Of a stretch of DNA of 64,000 nucleotides, positions 16,150-24,940 are shown piece by piece. Below the pieces are notes generated by a model. It saw nothing but the letters and a program-made list of their open reading frames with translations, was not told the origin of the DNA and did no database searches. The position numbers and the translations under genes were made by a program. The DNA lies in NCBI RefSeq assembly GCF_016786305.1, contig NZ_JADWYV010000006.1, one strand, 5' to 3'. Source of the DNA: Pseudofrankia nepalensis (lineage in GTDB: Bacteria; Actinomycetota; Actinomycetes; Frankiales; Frankiaceae). Within the stretch, counting starts at the first letter, position 1. Every line of letters begins with the position of its first letter.

Positions 16150-16337
16150 CGGGCATCCCGCGCACGACGAAGACCGCCGGAGATCCGGTGGCCTTCGCTG
16201 ATCTGTAGCGGGGGCGGCTGCCGTCGCGGAACGCGCCGCCGACGACTCAGTAAACCGTGGCGGCCGCGGCCGTGACCTCGCGGACCCTCGGCCGTGCCGA
16301 GCGAACCGAAGCCAGCCCGGCGAGGTCGTGGAGAGGG

Positions 16338-17255
16338 CTAATGGCTGTCTTTCCCGCCGGCGGGGACGCTGGCCACGTCGGCCCAGTCGGGAAGTGGCTC
16401 GCAGGTCGTGGCCCAGTGGCCGGGAAGGCCCTGGGCGCCGACGTGCGCGGCGACGATCCCGCCGACGATCGCGCAGGTGGTGTCGACGTCCCCGCCGGTG
16501 CTGGCGGTCGTCCAGAACGCCTGCTCATAGTCGGCGAGATGGCGGGCGGCGGCCCACAGCGCGAACGGCACCGTGTCGTGCGCACTGGTGTTGCGCCCGT
16601 TGCCCAGCTCGCGGACCGCGACGTGCGCGTGCGGAACGTGCGCCAGGCCCCGGGCGGCCCAGACACCGTGACGCACCCGCCCGGGCGGCACATAGCCAAG
16701 GACCTCGTCGAGGAACTCCCGCGGCTCGGGCGTGCCGGGGCGGGTGGCCAGCGCGGCGGCCACGGCGACGGCGACCGCGCCGGCCACACCCTCCGGATGA
16801 GCGTGCGTGACCTCGGCCGACCTTGCCGCCTGCGCCGCGGCCTTCGCCGGATCGTCGCCGAACCAGGCACCGAGTGGCGCGACACGCATCGCGGCGCCGT
16901 TGCCCCAGGAACCCTGGCCATCGAACAGGCCGACGGCGAGCTCTCGCCAGGCACCGCCCTGTCGGATCAGTCGCAGCAGCCGGTTCATGGCTGGGCCGTA
17001 GCCGCGGTCAAAGTCGTGATGCTCGGCGAAACTCGCTGCCAGCATGTCCTGGTCGACACCGCCGTGCCGTTGCAGCACGGCGACGACGGAGCAGGCCATC
17101 TCGGTGTCGTCGGTCCACTGCCACGGCCCGGGCGGAAGACCACGTCGTGTCAGGGCATCGCGGTGAGCAGGCACGAAGAACTGCGACCCCAGCGCATCCC
17201 CCACAGCCAGCCCGTGCAGGGCGTCGAGCGCACGTACCCGCCGGTCGATCGTCAT
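16338..17255 (-). CDS. ADP-ribosylglycohydrolase (ARH/DraG family)
   Basis: About 305 residues from ATG 17255; upstream ATGs at 17267 and 17279 are in frame. Binuclear-Mg ARH motifs are present: HGLAVGDALGSQFF, PWQWTDDTEMACSVV (DDTE), GSWGNGAAMRVAPLG and STGGDVDTTCAIVGGIVAAH (DVDT). It removes ADP-ribose from proteins or hydrolyses ADP-ribosyl metabolites. It may offset an ADP-ribosylating toxin or regulate nitrogen metabolism as DraG does, but no partner gene is adjacent. Confidence 0.92.
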   Translation of the reverse strand: MTIDRRVRALDALHGLAVGDALGSQFFVPAHRDALTRRGLPPGPWQWTDDTEMACSVVAVLQRHGGVDQDMLAASFAEHHDFDRGYGPAMNRLLRLIRQGGAWRELAVGLFDGQGSWGNGAAMRVAPLGAWFGDDPAKAAAQAARSAEVTHAHPEGVAGAVAVAVAAALATRPGTPEPREFLDEVLGYVPPGRVRHGVWAARGLAHVPHAHVAVRELGNGRNTSAHDTVPFALWAAARHLADYEQAFWTTASTGGDVDTTCAIVGGIVAAHVGAQGLPGHWATTCEPLPDWADVASVPAGGKDSH

Positions 17256-17383
17256 TACACCCATCATCACCGCCACCATCCGATCAGCCAACACCGCCGC
17301 CGAGAAACCATCTCCTGCACGAGCACATTGATAGAGATCTCGCCGGAGCCAGCCGAAGATCAACCGCACTGAACTGGCTGTGG

Positions 17384-18961
17384 TCAGCGTCGAGGAACGA
17401 GGCGCGGCCAGGGACGACGCCTGGTTGTCGTTCCCGGTCCTGCTTCGGGCTCGGGGCGAGGCGGCGGGGGTGCGGGCCGGATTCCGGCGCTGAAGGCCAG
17501 CAGGCGTCGGCTGGCGTCGTCGAGTCCCGCGGCTGGGAGGCGGTCGGCTATCCGTGCCCGCTGGTCCGAGGGAAGGGGCTGCCAGGCGTTCGTGGCGCCT
17601 GTCGTCAGCCAGGCGCGCAGTCCGGCGCGGCCGAGGCGGGCCAGGCGAGGGTCCGGGTCGGCGGCGGCGCGCAGGTCCGCCTCGGCGCGGTGCCAGCCGC
17701 CGGCTTCGCGGGCAAGCAGCCAGGCCGCGCGTCTGCTGGCCAGCTTGGAGGAGACCCAGAGCGGCTCGGCCACCGAGGGCGGGGCGCGGTGCTTCGCCAG
17801 TGTTCTCGCGGCGGTCGCGCTGACGCGGGCGCTCGGGTCATGCAGCAGCGGCACGATCAGCGGGACGGCCGGTTCGGCGCCGGCCCGCGCGAAAAGACCG
17901 TTCACGGCGGCGGCGCGGACGCGGGCGTTGTCGTGTGACAGGTGCGCGGCGAACGTGGACAGGTCCGGGTGGTCGCCGACGGCGGCGAGCTCGTCCAGAG
18001 CGGCGGCCCGCCGGCGCGTGGTGAGGCCGGGATCCGCCAGCCGCCGGCGGTAGAAGGCGGCGAGCTCGATGCCGCGCCGCTTCGCCCGCCAGCGCGCCGT
18101 CTCGCGCACCCTCGGCGACCGGTCCGTCAGCAGCCCGCCCAGGGTGTCGTCGTCGAGGTCGCCGTCGGGCACGGCCGTGAGCGCCTCGAGGCGGGCCTCG
18201 ACCGAGCTGGCCGTCAGAAGGGCGGCCAGCCGAGGCCCGTCGGCTGTCTCCGCCAGCCACCGTGCGCAGGTGGCACGCAGCCACTGGTCCGGGTCGCCGC
18301 GGGCGGTGTCGAGCAGGTCGTCCAGGGTCAGCGCGCCGCGCCCACGACCCAGCTCGAACGCCCACCGCCGCACCTGGCGTTGGCCGCCGCTAGTCAGGGC
18401 ACGGACGAGATCGACGGCCGGCACGCTCGCCAGCAACGCGTCCCGCACCTCGGTGAGCGCCTGGCCGGCCGGCTGCCGGTCCCGCCCCGCGAGCAGCACA
18501 TCGAGAACGACCGCGGCCGTGCCAGCGTCGAGCCGGGGCCGCAGGGCCGCCCAGGCCGCCGCCCGCACCCGCTCGACGTGGTCGAGAAGCCGGACCGCCA
18601 GCGCCGACGTCGCGACATCGCCGCCCACAGTGGCGAGGGCCAGGGCAGCGCGTTCCCGCAGGCGGCCGTCCGCGTGCAGGCTCGCGACCACGGCGCCGAA
18701 CCCACCGCGCTCCGCTTCGACGATCACAGACCAGCCGTTGACCCCGGCGATCGCCGCGCCATACCGGTAGCTCGACCGACGCGCGGCCGCGTCCAGTAAC
18801 AGCCAGCCACGGCCGTCGAGGCGCTCCAGCTCCGCCGCGACCGCGTGCCCGCGCGCCGGGTCCGGGCCGGTCACCGCGGCGGCTAAGCGCTCCGCGAGGT
18901 CCCGGGCCTCCGACAACGTCATCGCCGGCCCATCCTGATCTGCCCACCACCCAGCCGTCAC
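17384..18961 (-). CDS. large HEAT-repeat protein
   Basis: 525 residues from GTG 18961, or 512 from ATG 18922 (MTLSEARDLAERL). Nearly the whole length is HEAT or PBS-lyase-type helical repeats, for example LRERAALALATVGGDVATSA, DRSPRVRETARWRAKRRG, and DPSARVSATAARTLAKH. The C-terminus is a Pro-rich, basic tail (PAPPPPRPEPEAG...PWPRLVPRR). It is probably a scaffold for protein binding. No enzymatic motif is seen. It is the third HEAT-type protein in the window and not obviously related to the first two. Confidence 0.82.
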   Translation of the reverse strand: MTAGWWADQDGPAMTLSEARDLAERLAAAVTGPDPARGHAVAAELERLDGRGWLLLDAAARRSSYRYGAAIAGVNGWSVIVEAERGGFGAVVASLHADGRLRERAALALATVGGDVATSALAVRLLDHVERVRAAAWAALRPRLDAGTAAVVLDVLLAGRDRQPAGQALTEVRDALLASVPAVDLVRALTSGGQRQVRRWAFELGRGRGALTLDDLLDTARGDPDQWLRATCARWLAETADGPRLAALLTASSVEARLEALTAVPDGDLDDDTLGGLLTDRSPRVRETARWRAKRRGIELAAFYRRRLADPGLTTRRRAAALDELAAVGDHPDLSTFAAHLSHDNARVRAAAVNGLFARAGAEPAVPLIVPLLHDPSARVSATAARTLAKHRAPPSVAEPLWVSSKLASRRAAWLLAREAGGWHRAEADLRAAADPDPRLARLGRAGLRAWLTTGATNAWQPLPSDQRARIADRLPAAGLDDASRRLLAFSAGIRPAPPPPRPEPEAGPGTTTRRRPWPRLVPRR

Positions 18962-19223
18962 CCCGTTTCCCGCGTGGTGCGGCCACCTTCGCCAAGGTCA
19001 GATCCGCTTTATGTCCATGTCCGTCCGTGTCGGCCGCGCGTTGCTCCCGATCGGGAGCGAGGGGCTGATTCGCCAGGTCATCGACGACGTCCGCGTGAAA
19101 TTCGACGCGATCGAGCAGGCGGAGCTCGGAGATCTTCAGGGTCGGGCCCGTCAGGATGTCGCACCCGGTCGGCGGCTCGATGACGATCTCGGCCGGCGTG
19201 ACCAGCGAAACGCGTACGCGCAC
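18962..19223 (-). CDS. possible small gene with unclear 3' end
   Basis: From GTG 19223, four bases below the stop of the upstream membrane-protein gene, a frame with strong G/C third positions reads VSLVTPAEIVIEPPTGC, DILTGPTLKISELRLLDRVE. After about 70 codons the coding look fades, although the frame stays open to 18390 inside the HEAT gene. Either the gene ends after a frameshift or it once fused into the HEAT gene. Function is unknown. Confidence 0.35.
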
Positions 19224-19226
19224 CGC

Positions 19227-19712
19227 TCAGCGGTGTGCTCGTGCACCGCCCAGGAGCGGCGCGAGATGAACAGCCAGCAGCAGGAGCCCCAGACCCGTCG
19301 CCGACAGCAGGCCCAGACCCGGGCGGCTGCTGGCGACCGGTTCGAACAGGTTGCCCGCCGGATCCATCATGTAGGCACGCGCAGTCTTCGACCTGACGAC
19401 GACGATGCAACGGACGGCCGCCAGCACAGCGCACAAGGCGGCGGCGCAGCCGACCACCCGCCATCCACGCGCGGACCGACCAAACGACGCCATAGCGGCC
19501 AGGACCATCTCCAGCACCACCGCTACCCCGAGGCCCAGCCCCAGGGCCGCCGCGACCACAGCGCCGCGATCCCTGAGAACGTCGAGGGCGGTCTCCGCCC
19601 CGGTGATGTCATTGTCGGCCCAGGGCAACAGCACCACCCCCACGACCAGAACAAGCTGACCTATCGCCAAGACGATCAACACCGGTGCCCGCCGGACGCC
19701 CCTCATGACCAT
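19227..19712 (-). CDS. four-helix membrane protein
   Basis: 161 residues with four hydrophobic segments: VLIVLAIGQLVLVVGVVLLP, AAALGLGLGVAVVLEMVLAA, VVGCAAALCAVLAAVRCIVV and LLSATGLGLLLLAVHLAPLL. The loop between the third and fourth (KTARAYMMDPAGNLFEPV) is likely extracytoplasmic. No family is recognised. It is divergent from the DUF4279 gene. Confidence 0.65.
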   Translation of the reverse strand: MVMRGVRRAPVLIVLAIGQLVLVVGVVLLPWADNDITGAETALDVLRDRGAVVAAALGLGLGVAVVLEMVLAAMASFGRSARGWRVVGCAAALCAVLAAVRCIVVVRSKTARAYMMDPAGNLFEPVASSRPGLGLLSATGLGLLLLAVHLAPLLGGARAHR

Positions 19713-19883
19713 TCGGACGCATCCCGCCCACGACCGGTTCTGCGCGCGAACTCCAGAACTCCGATTCAGCGACGACCCACATGTCTACGTGCCGACAGGC
19801 CCGCGAGATTCCAGGATCGGTACAGGTGGTGGCGGCCATAAACGGGTGCCTTGCCGTGGCGGACTGCCCTACCCTCTGCCCCA

Positions 19884-20396
19884 ATGAGAGACGAAACCGC
19901 CCTCACCGCGAGATGCACCCAGCGCGCGTACCTGTACCTGGAACGCGACCACGACCCCGCCGGGCCGCCGTACAGCGACCGCGACCGCGACCAGATGGCG
20001 TTCGACCCTGACGAGGTCACCTCCCTGGTCGGGCTCACCCCGACCGAGGCATGGCGACGTGGAGATCCCGCCGCGCGGGCCGGTCGACCTCCACGCCGGT
20101 TCAGCAACTGGAAATACGGGCTACCGGAAGTCCGCACCTTCGACACCGAGGAGGTCGTCACCGCGCTCCTGGACGCGATCGAGCCGCACGCCACCGGAAT
20201 CACCAACGCCTACCGCGCACTGGGCATGCGCGGCGGCGTCATGGTCGTCATCTGGATGCACGGCGTCCGAAACGCTGACGGCGACGTCGCCGTGTCCACC
20301 CCCGCGCTCAGCTACAGCAGGCAGACCGTGCAACGGCTGGCCCAGCTACAGCTGGCGGTCCACCACGACCAGTACATCGAGCTACCTGACCCGTAA
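19884..20396 (+). CDS. DUF4279-family protein
   Basis: 170 residues from ATG 19884. The order of features fits DUF4279: DEVTSLVGLTPTEAWRRGD, a conserved RRFSNWKYGLPE, a helix (EEVVTALLDAIEPHATGITN), VMVVIWMHGV, and a C-terminal LSYSRQTVQRLAQLQLAVHH then DQYIEL. These small cytosolic proteins are often next to toxin or immunity genes; no biochemical role is established. The preceding 170 bases are intergenic. Confidence 0.8.
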   Translation: MRDETALTARCTQRAYLYLERDHDPAGPPYSDRDRDQMAFDPDEVTSLVGLTPTEAWRRGDPAARAGRPPRRFSNWKYGLPEVRTFDTEEVVTALLDAIEPHATGITNAYRALGMRGGVMVVIWMHGVRNADGDVAVSTPALSYSRQTVQRLAQLQLAVHHDQYIELPDP

Positions 20397-20456
20397 ACCC
20401 CCGGTCGGCTCTGCCTTCAGCCAGCCCGAACGCTGAGGATGCTGGCTTTGGGTGGC

Positions 20457-20790
20457 CTACCGGCCGAGTGGCCGGTTGAGCTCCTCCTCCATGTCGATGA
20501 TCTCCAGCCTGCCGGTGCCGGCTGGCGTGATACGCGTCGTGCCGTAGGCGAGCTCGACGGGAGGACCCGACCACGTCCGTGCGCGCCTCGCGCCCGGCGG
20601 CGCGCAGCGGCGACGCCGAGTAGGCGTCGACGGGCTCGATGCGGGCGCCCGCGTCCACCAGCAGCCCCACGATGTCCACACGGCCGCTGCGCGCGGCCTC
20701 GGCCAGTACCGGCCCTCGAAACCGGTCGATGCTCATGTTCGGGTCCGCGCCGTCGGCCAGCGCCTGTCCGAACGGGCGCCCTTCAGGGCA
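20457..20790 (-). pseudogene. chimeric pseudogene: ankyrin-repeat piece joined to a copy of the 3609 gene's end
   Basis: Reading from 20790, a frame with no start gives ankyrin-repeat sequence (LADGADPN, LAEAARSGRVDIVGLLVDAG, ARIEPVDAYSASPLRAAG). Near 20565 it breaks, and another frame continues ELAYGTTRITPAGTGRLEII, DMEEELNRPLGR to a stop at 20457. The second part matches the 3' end of 3609-3941. Both parents are truncated, so this is a recombination scar. It directly follows the TetR stop at 20800. Confidence 0.75.
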
Positions 20791-20799
20791 GCCGGTGAC

Positions 20800-21516
20800 T
20801 CACGCCGTGCGGCCGACCCTCGGTCCGACGTCGTCCGACGACGCACCGGATGGTGCGCTGGGCGGTGGTGTGTCAGGCGACGACGCACCGGACGGCGGCA
20901 TGTCGGGCGGTCGCGTGTCGGCGGTCGTCCCGAGGCGCAGCGCGATCAGGGAGCGGGCCAGCGCCAGGGGCTCGGTGGTGTCGCTCAGGTTGCGGGACAC
21001 GTTGGCGGCGGCGAGCAGGGCGTCGATCTCGAACGCCAGCATGGCGGCCGGCGGCGAGCTGGGAAGATGGCCCGCGGACTGGGCGATCGCGGCGTCCCGC
21101 TCGAGCAGGTCCAGCCAGCGCTGCCGGGAGGCGGCCAACGCGTCCCGCACCGGTCCTGGGCGGCTGTCGAAGTCGGCGAGCGTGGCGACCATGAAGCATC
21201 CGCCTGGGAAGACCCGCCGTTCGACGTAGTCGAACCAGGCCTCGATGAGCGCGCTGAGTCTCGGCAGCCCTTCGGGCTGGGCGTGGGCGGGCGCCACGAC
21301 CTCGGCGACGAAGACGTCCGTGGCCGCGGCGACCGCCGCGAGCTGGACCGCCTCCTTGGTGGCGTACGCGGCCTGGACACTGCTCTTGCTGACTCCGAGA
21401 GCGCCGGCGACCTCCGACAACGTGAGCCCGGAAAGGCCATGCACGGAGGCGAGCGCGGCGGCCTGCTCCGCCACGGCTCGCCGAGTCCGGTCTCCCCGCT
21501 GTCGCCGCCCGTCCAT
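20800..21516 (-). CDS. TetR-family regulator
   Basis: 238 residues. The HTH region is TRRAVAEQAAALASVHGLSG and LTLSEVAGALGVSKSSVQAA, then YATKEAVQLAAV. The C-terminal domain (FPGGCFMVATLADFDSRPGP) is typical of the TetR_C subgroup with FPxGCF. The last 30 residues are a Pro/Ser-rich repeat (PPSGASSPDTPPPSAPSGAS). It faces a promoter with an inverted repeat at 21571-21594 and likely controls itself and the hydrolase gene. Confidence 0.9.
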   Translation of the reverse strand: MDGRRQRGDRTRRAVAEQAAALASVHGLSGLTLSEVAGALGVSKSSVQAAYATKEAVQLAAVAAATDVFVAEVVAPAHAQPEGLPRLSALIEAWFDYVERRVFPGGCFMVATLADFDSRPGPVRDALAASRQRWLDLLERDAAIAQSAGHLPSSPPAAMLAFEIDALLAAANVSRNLSDTTEPLALARSLIALRLGTTADTRPPDMPPSGASSPDTPPPSAPSGASSDDVGPRVGRTA

Positions 21517-21561
21517 CTCCCCACCATTGTCGCGGCGCGATCGCCGGCTTCCGCGAGCCCC

Positions 21562-21594
21562 TTGACATTAAATACGTACGACCGTACATATTTT
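21562..21594 (+). promoter_or_regulatory. promoter with overlapping TetR-type inverted repeat
   Basis: TTGACA (21562-21567), 17 bases, then TACATA (21585-21590) is close to a sigma-70 consensus. The spacer and -10 box are covered by AAATACGTACGACCGTACATATTT, an inverted repeat with GTACG/CGTAC core and AAATA/TATTT arms, broken by one mismatch per arm. The arrangement predicts repression by the divergent TetR. AT-richness here contrasts with the surroundings. Confidence 0.7.
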
Positions 21595-21598
21595 AGTC

Positions 21599-21772
21599 AT
21601 GCCTCAGCCAGCCGGCACCGCGCGCGAGAAGGCCGGCTTCGCCGGCCGTCGACCGTACCGGGGAGTTCTCCCCGATCCCCCGCGAGTCCCCGACCTCCCG
21701 CGAACGGCTTCGCCCGCCGCCACGACCGCGGCCATCGAGGCCATCGGGCGGCACCGGGGCGGCCGGCCATGA
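21599..21772 (+). CDS. short leader ORF overlapping the hydrolase start
   Basis: 57 codons from ATG 21599, immediately after the promoter, ending TGA 21770-21772. The stop overlaps the hydrolase ATG (ATGA). The product is Arg/Pro-rich with no recognisable fold. It may be a leader that couples translation to the hydrolase, or a truncated gene. It lacks a clear ribosome site, and the message may simply be leaderless at this ATG. Confidence 0.35.
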   Translation: MPQPAGTAREKAGFAGRRPYRGVLPDPPRVPDLPRTASPAATTAAIEAIGRHRGGRP

Positions 21773-22782
21773 AGCAGGTCGAGCTGTCCGGCGGGACCAT
21801 CGAGTACACCGACAGTGGCGGCGAGGGTCCGGTACTCGTGCTGCTGCACGGGCTCCTGATGGACGCCTCGCTGTGGGACGGGCTGATCGCGGAACTCTCC
21901 GCCGATCACCGATGCGTCGCGCCCACGCTGCCGATGGGCGCGCACCGCCACCCGGCGCACGCCGACGCGGACCTGTCGCTGCCTGGGATGGCACGGCAGG
22001 TCGGCGAGCTCCTCGACCGTCTCGACCTGACGGACGTCACCCTCGTCGGCAACGACACCGGGGGTGCCGTCGTCCAGCTGGTCGTCACCGACACCGCCGT
22101 CTCCGGCGACTCCGTCTCTGGCGACTCCGGTCCCGACACAGCCGTTCGCGACACAGCCGTTGGCGACAGCGCCGCGCGGGTGGGCCGGATCGTCCTCGTC
22201 TCGTGCGAGGCGTTCGACAACTTCCCGGCCGGCTTGACCGAGAAGACTCTGGTTCTGAGCGGCAAGCTCCCGCCCGCGCTGTTCGGGCTGTTCATGCAAC
22301 AAATGCGGCTCCGGATCCTGCGGCGGCTCCCGCTCGCGTTCGGATGGCTGACCATCCGCGGTGACGCGGCCACCGCCCGCTGGCTGCAGCCGATCCTGCG
22401 ACGCAGCGACATCCGCCGCGACACCGTCCGGCTGCTGCGTGCCCTCGCGAACGGGCGGGAACTCCTGCTCGAAGCCGCGGCCCGGCTGCCCGGCTTCGAC
22501 CGCCCCGCCCTGGTGGCCTGGGCCGCCGACGACCGCGTGATGCCACCCGAACACGGCCGGCGCCTCGCCGAGCTCCTTCCACAGGGACGACTGGTCGCGA
22601 TACCCGACAGCTACACCCTCGTCCCGCTGGACCAGCCGGAACGGCTCGCCCAGATCATCCGCGAGTTCACCGCGTCCCGCGCCGCGGCCCAGCGGCCAGC
22701 CCCGGAGCCGCGCCGCTCGGCGGGTACCGAAAGCCGCGACCTCGCCGGAGCGGACGTCACCGGAGCCAAAGAACCTCGGTGA
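21769..22782 (+). CDS. alpha/beta hydrolase with Asp-type nucleophile motif
   Basis: 337 residues. The oxyanion segment is VLVLLHGLLMDASLWDG. The nucleophile elbow is TLVGNDTGGAVVQL, with Asp where esterases have Ser, as in haloalkane dehalogenases and epoxide hydrolases. VAWAADDRVMPPEHGRRLAE carries the acid loop. The usual catalytic His near the C-terminus (LDQPERLAQIIREF) is not obvious; the stretch reads SYTLVPLDQPE where SxHFxxxxxP is expected. A Ser/Thr/Asp-rich repeat insertion follows the elbow (about residues 108-138). Activity is uncertain. It is the apparent target of the TetR at 20800. Confidence 0.82.
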   Translation: MKQVELSGGTIEYTDSGGEGPVLVLLHGLLMDASLWDGLIAELSADHRCVAPTLPMGAHRHPAHADADLSLPGMARQVGELLDRLDLTDVTLVGNDTGGAVVQLVVTDTAVSGDSVSGDSGPDTAVRDTAVGDSAARVGRIVLVSCEAFDNFPAGLTEKTLVLSGKLPPALFGLFMQQMRLRILRRLPLAFGWLTIRGDAATARWLQPILRRSDIRRDTVRLLRALANGRELLLEAAARLPGFDRPALVAWAADDRVMPPEHGRRLAELLPQGRLVAIPDSYTLVPLDQPERLAQIIREFTASRAAAQRPAPEPRRSAGTESRDLAGADVTGAKEPR

Positions 22783-22878
22783 CGGCCGGGGGCGGGTACA
22801 GGAATTGGCTGGATCCCCTCCCGTCCTGGGCCGCACGATCGCACCGGATCGGGCGAGACCGGGAGAGAGGAACGGGCG

Positions 22879-24258
22879 ATGGCTTTGCCTTCCGAGGAGT
22901 TGTTGCCGGGCACGCGCCGCGCGCTGCTGCACCGGCTGGCCGTCGGGCAGGCGGAGGGGCGCACGCCCTCGCTGGTCGGCGCGGTCGCGCGCGGCGGGCG
23001 GCTGGTCTGGTCCGACGGCCGGAGCATGCTCGACGGGCACAGCCCGGACGCCGACGTCCAGTACCGGATCGGCTCGATCACGAAGACCTTCGTCGCGACG
23101 CAGGTCATGCGCCTGCGGGACGAGGGCGCGCTGGACCTGGCCGACCCGCTGGACCGTCATCTGCCTGGCACCCCAGCCGGGTCGCTGACGATCGCCCAGT
23201 TGCTCGGCCACACCTCGGGCCTCGCGTCCGAGACCCCCGGCCCCTGGTGGGAGCGCACGCCGGGAACGCTGCGGCCATGGCTCGGTGACGTGCTCGGCGA
23301 GCCGGCGGTACGCCACCCGGCCGGCCGCCGGTTTCACTACTCGAATCCCGGGTTCGCGCTGCTCGGCGCGCTGGTCGGCCGGTTGCGCGGGCAGCCGTGG
23401 GGCGACGCGCTGCATCAGGAGGTGTTGGCGCCACTCGGCCTGACCAGGACGACGCTGTCGCCGCGGGCTCCGCGCGCCGGCGGCTTCGCGGTGCATCCCT
23501 GGGCGGACGTGATGGTGCCCGAGCCGCTGGAGGACACCGGCGTGATGGCGCCGGCGGGCCAGCTCTGGTCGACCGCCGCCGACCTGTGCCGCTGGGCCGC
23601 GTTCCTGGCCCGCGGCGCCGAGGGCGTCCTCGGCGCCGGCACCCTCGCCGAGATGCGCCGGCCCGCGGCGGAACCCGACGAGGCGGACGACTGGACCGCC
23701 TCCTACGGGCTCGGCCTGGAACTGCGCCGGTGGGACGGCCGAGGGCTGTACGGCCACACCGGCTCGATGCCGGGATTCCTGGCCGCGCTGTGGGTGAGCC
23801 CACGGGACGACGTCGCCGCCGTCGTCCTGGCGAACGCGACCGCCGGGCCGGCGGTCCCGCTGATCGCCGCGGACCTGATCCGGATCGTCGCCGAGCACGA
23901 GCCGCGCATCCCGGACCCGTGGCGCCCGCTCCCGGACGTCGATCCAGAGCTCCTCGCGCTCACCGGCCTGTGGCACTGGGGCCCGTCGCCGCACCTGCTG
24001 CGCCTGCGCGCCGACCGTGGGCTGGAGCTCGTTCCGGAGGGCCAGGCCGGCCGCGGTGCCCGCTTCCGCGCGGAGGCGGACGGCACCTGGACCGGGCTTG
24101 ACGGCTACTACGCGGGCGAGACGCTGCGCGTCGTCCGGGCGCCGGACGGCGCCCCCAGGCATCTGGACATCGGCAGCTTCGTGCTCACCCGCACTCCCTA
24201 CGACCCGGACGCGGACATCCCCGGCGGGCTCCACCCGGACGGCTGGGGGGCCTACTGA
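22879..24258 (+). CDS. serine beta-lactamase-like hydrolase (class C/DD-peptidase fold)
   Basis: 459 residues with no signal peptide, so probably cytosolic. Penicillin-recognising motifs are in place: RIGSITKTFVA (SxxK), FHYSNPGFALLG (YxN), and LYGHTGSMPGFLA (HTG in place of KTG). A C-terminal beta domain of about 120 residues follows (SPHLLRLRADRGLELVPEG). Such proteins are esterases, D-amino-acid amidases or D,D-peptidases more often than true beta-lactamases. It lies 96 bases after the hydrolase with its own GAGAGAGG site, and may be co-expressed. Confidence 0.9.
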   Translation: MALPSEELLPGTRRALLHRLAVGQAEGRTPSLVGAVARGGRLVWSDGRSMLDGHSPDADVQYRIGSITKTFVATQVMRLRDEGALDLADPLDRHLPGTPAGSLTIAQLLGHTSGLASETPGPWWERTPGTLRPWLGDVLGEPAVRHPAGRRFHYSNPGFALLGALVGRLRGQPWGDALHQEVLAPLGLTRTTLSPRAPRAGGFAVHPWADVMVPEPLEDTGVMAPAGQLWSTAADLCRWAAFLARGAEGVLGAGTLAEMRRPAAEPDEADDWTASYGLGLELRRWDGRGLYGHTGSMPGFLAALWVSPRDDVAAVVLANATAGPAVPLIAADLIRIVAEHEPRIPDPWRPLPDVDPELLALTGLWHWGPSPHLLRLRADRGLELVPEGQAGRGARFRAEADGTWTGLDGYYAGETLRVVRAPDGAPRHLDIGSFVLTRTPYDPDADIPGGLHPDGWGAY

Positions 24259-24340
24259 CACGTCAGCAGGTCCAGTACGTCCCGTCGATGGCGCCAGGCG
24301 CGGCCCAGGGCCCGAGGGCCGACGCCGTTGCTCCTGCCCG

Positions 24341-24367
24341 CGGCGGGCCGGCAGGCGAAGCCCGCCG
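24341..24367. terminator. GC hairpin between convergent genes
   Basis: CGGCGGGC (24341-24348) pairs with GCCCGCCG (24360-24367) around an 11-nt loop, midway between the beta-lactamase-like gene and the convergent MarR gene. It is a plausible U-less terminator. Confidence 0.45.
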
Positions 24368-24420
24368 CCGGGCAGGAGCAGCCGCCGGGCGGGAGCAGGG
24401 CGACGCAGCGGTGGCGGCGT

Positions 24421-24918
24421 TCAGCTCACGGGCGCGGCGCGCTCGTTGGCGGCGCGTTCATTGGCGGCGCGCTCGTAGGCGCGCAGGGTGTCGACGACCA
24501 GGCTGCGTTCGGCCGGGGTCAGCGGCCCGAGGGCCGCGCGCCAGGCGGCGGCGCCCGGGCCGAGCCAGCCCTCGATCGCCGGGCGGCCGGCGTCGGTGAT
24601 GCTCACGATCCGGCGCCGGCGGTCGTCGGGATCCTCGCGGCGCTCCACGACCCCGCCCCGGCTGAGGTCGGCGACCATGAGGCTGACCGTCGTCGGCGCC
24701 ACCTCGAGCCGCGCGGCCAGGGCGTTGACGGTCATGGGCCCGTCGAACAGCAGGTAGGAGAGCAGCGACAGGTGCCGCGGGCCGAGGGCGAGCCCGGCGA
24801 GCTCGGCCGGCGGCGGCGTCCGCTTCGCCCGGCCGACCAGTTGCGGCATCAGCAGCAACAGCGCGCGGACGGCCTCGTCCACGTCGAGTTCGTTCCCGCG
24901 CTCGGGTCGGGTTGACAT
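24421..24918 (-). CDS. MarR-family regulator
   Basis: 165 residues from ATG 24918 (GAGGAGG ahead). The winged helix shows HLSLLSYLLFDGPMTVNALA, ARLEVAPTTVSLMVADLSRG, then REDPDDRRRRIVSIT (the DxRxxR wing). The C-terminus ends in a triple ERAAN repeat (YERAANERAANERAA). It is divergent from the NmrA-like gene and faces the twin operators at 24941-24969. It likely represses that gene and itself in response to a small phenolic or redox signal, as MarR proteins do. Confidence 0.92.
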   Translation of the reverse strand: MSTRPERGNELDVDEAVRALLLLMPQLVGRAKRTPPPAELAGLALGPRHLSLLSYLLFDGPMTVNALAARLEVAPTTVSLMVADLSRGGVVERREDPDDRRRRIVSITDAGRPAIEGWLGPGAAAWRAALGPLTPAERSLVVDTLRAYERAANERAANERAAPVS

Positions 24919-24940
24919 CGCCCTCCTCGCCGTATTTAGC

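Noticed and set aside
18390..18961. Extension of the small gene at 19223 deep into the HEAT gene
   Set aside because: The HEAT frame has clear repeats and coding bias; the other frame becomes Arg/Gly-rich noise after about 70 codons.
22879..24258. An antibiotic-resistance beta-lactamase
   Set aside because: The fold motifs are present, but there is no export signal and the third motif is HTG rather than KTG; an esterase or amidase is more likely.
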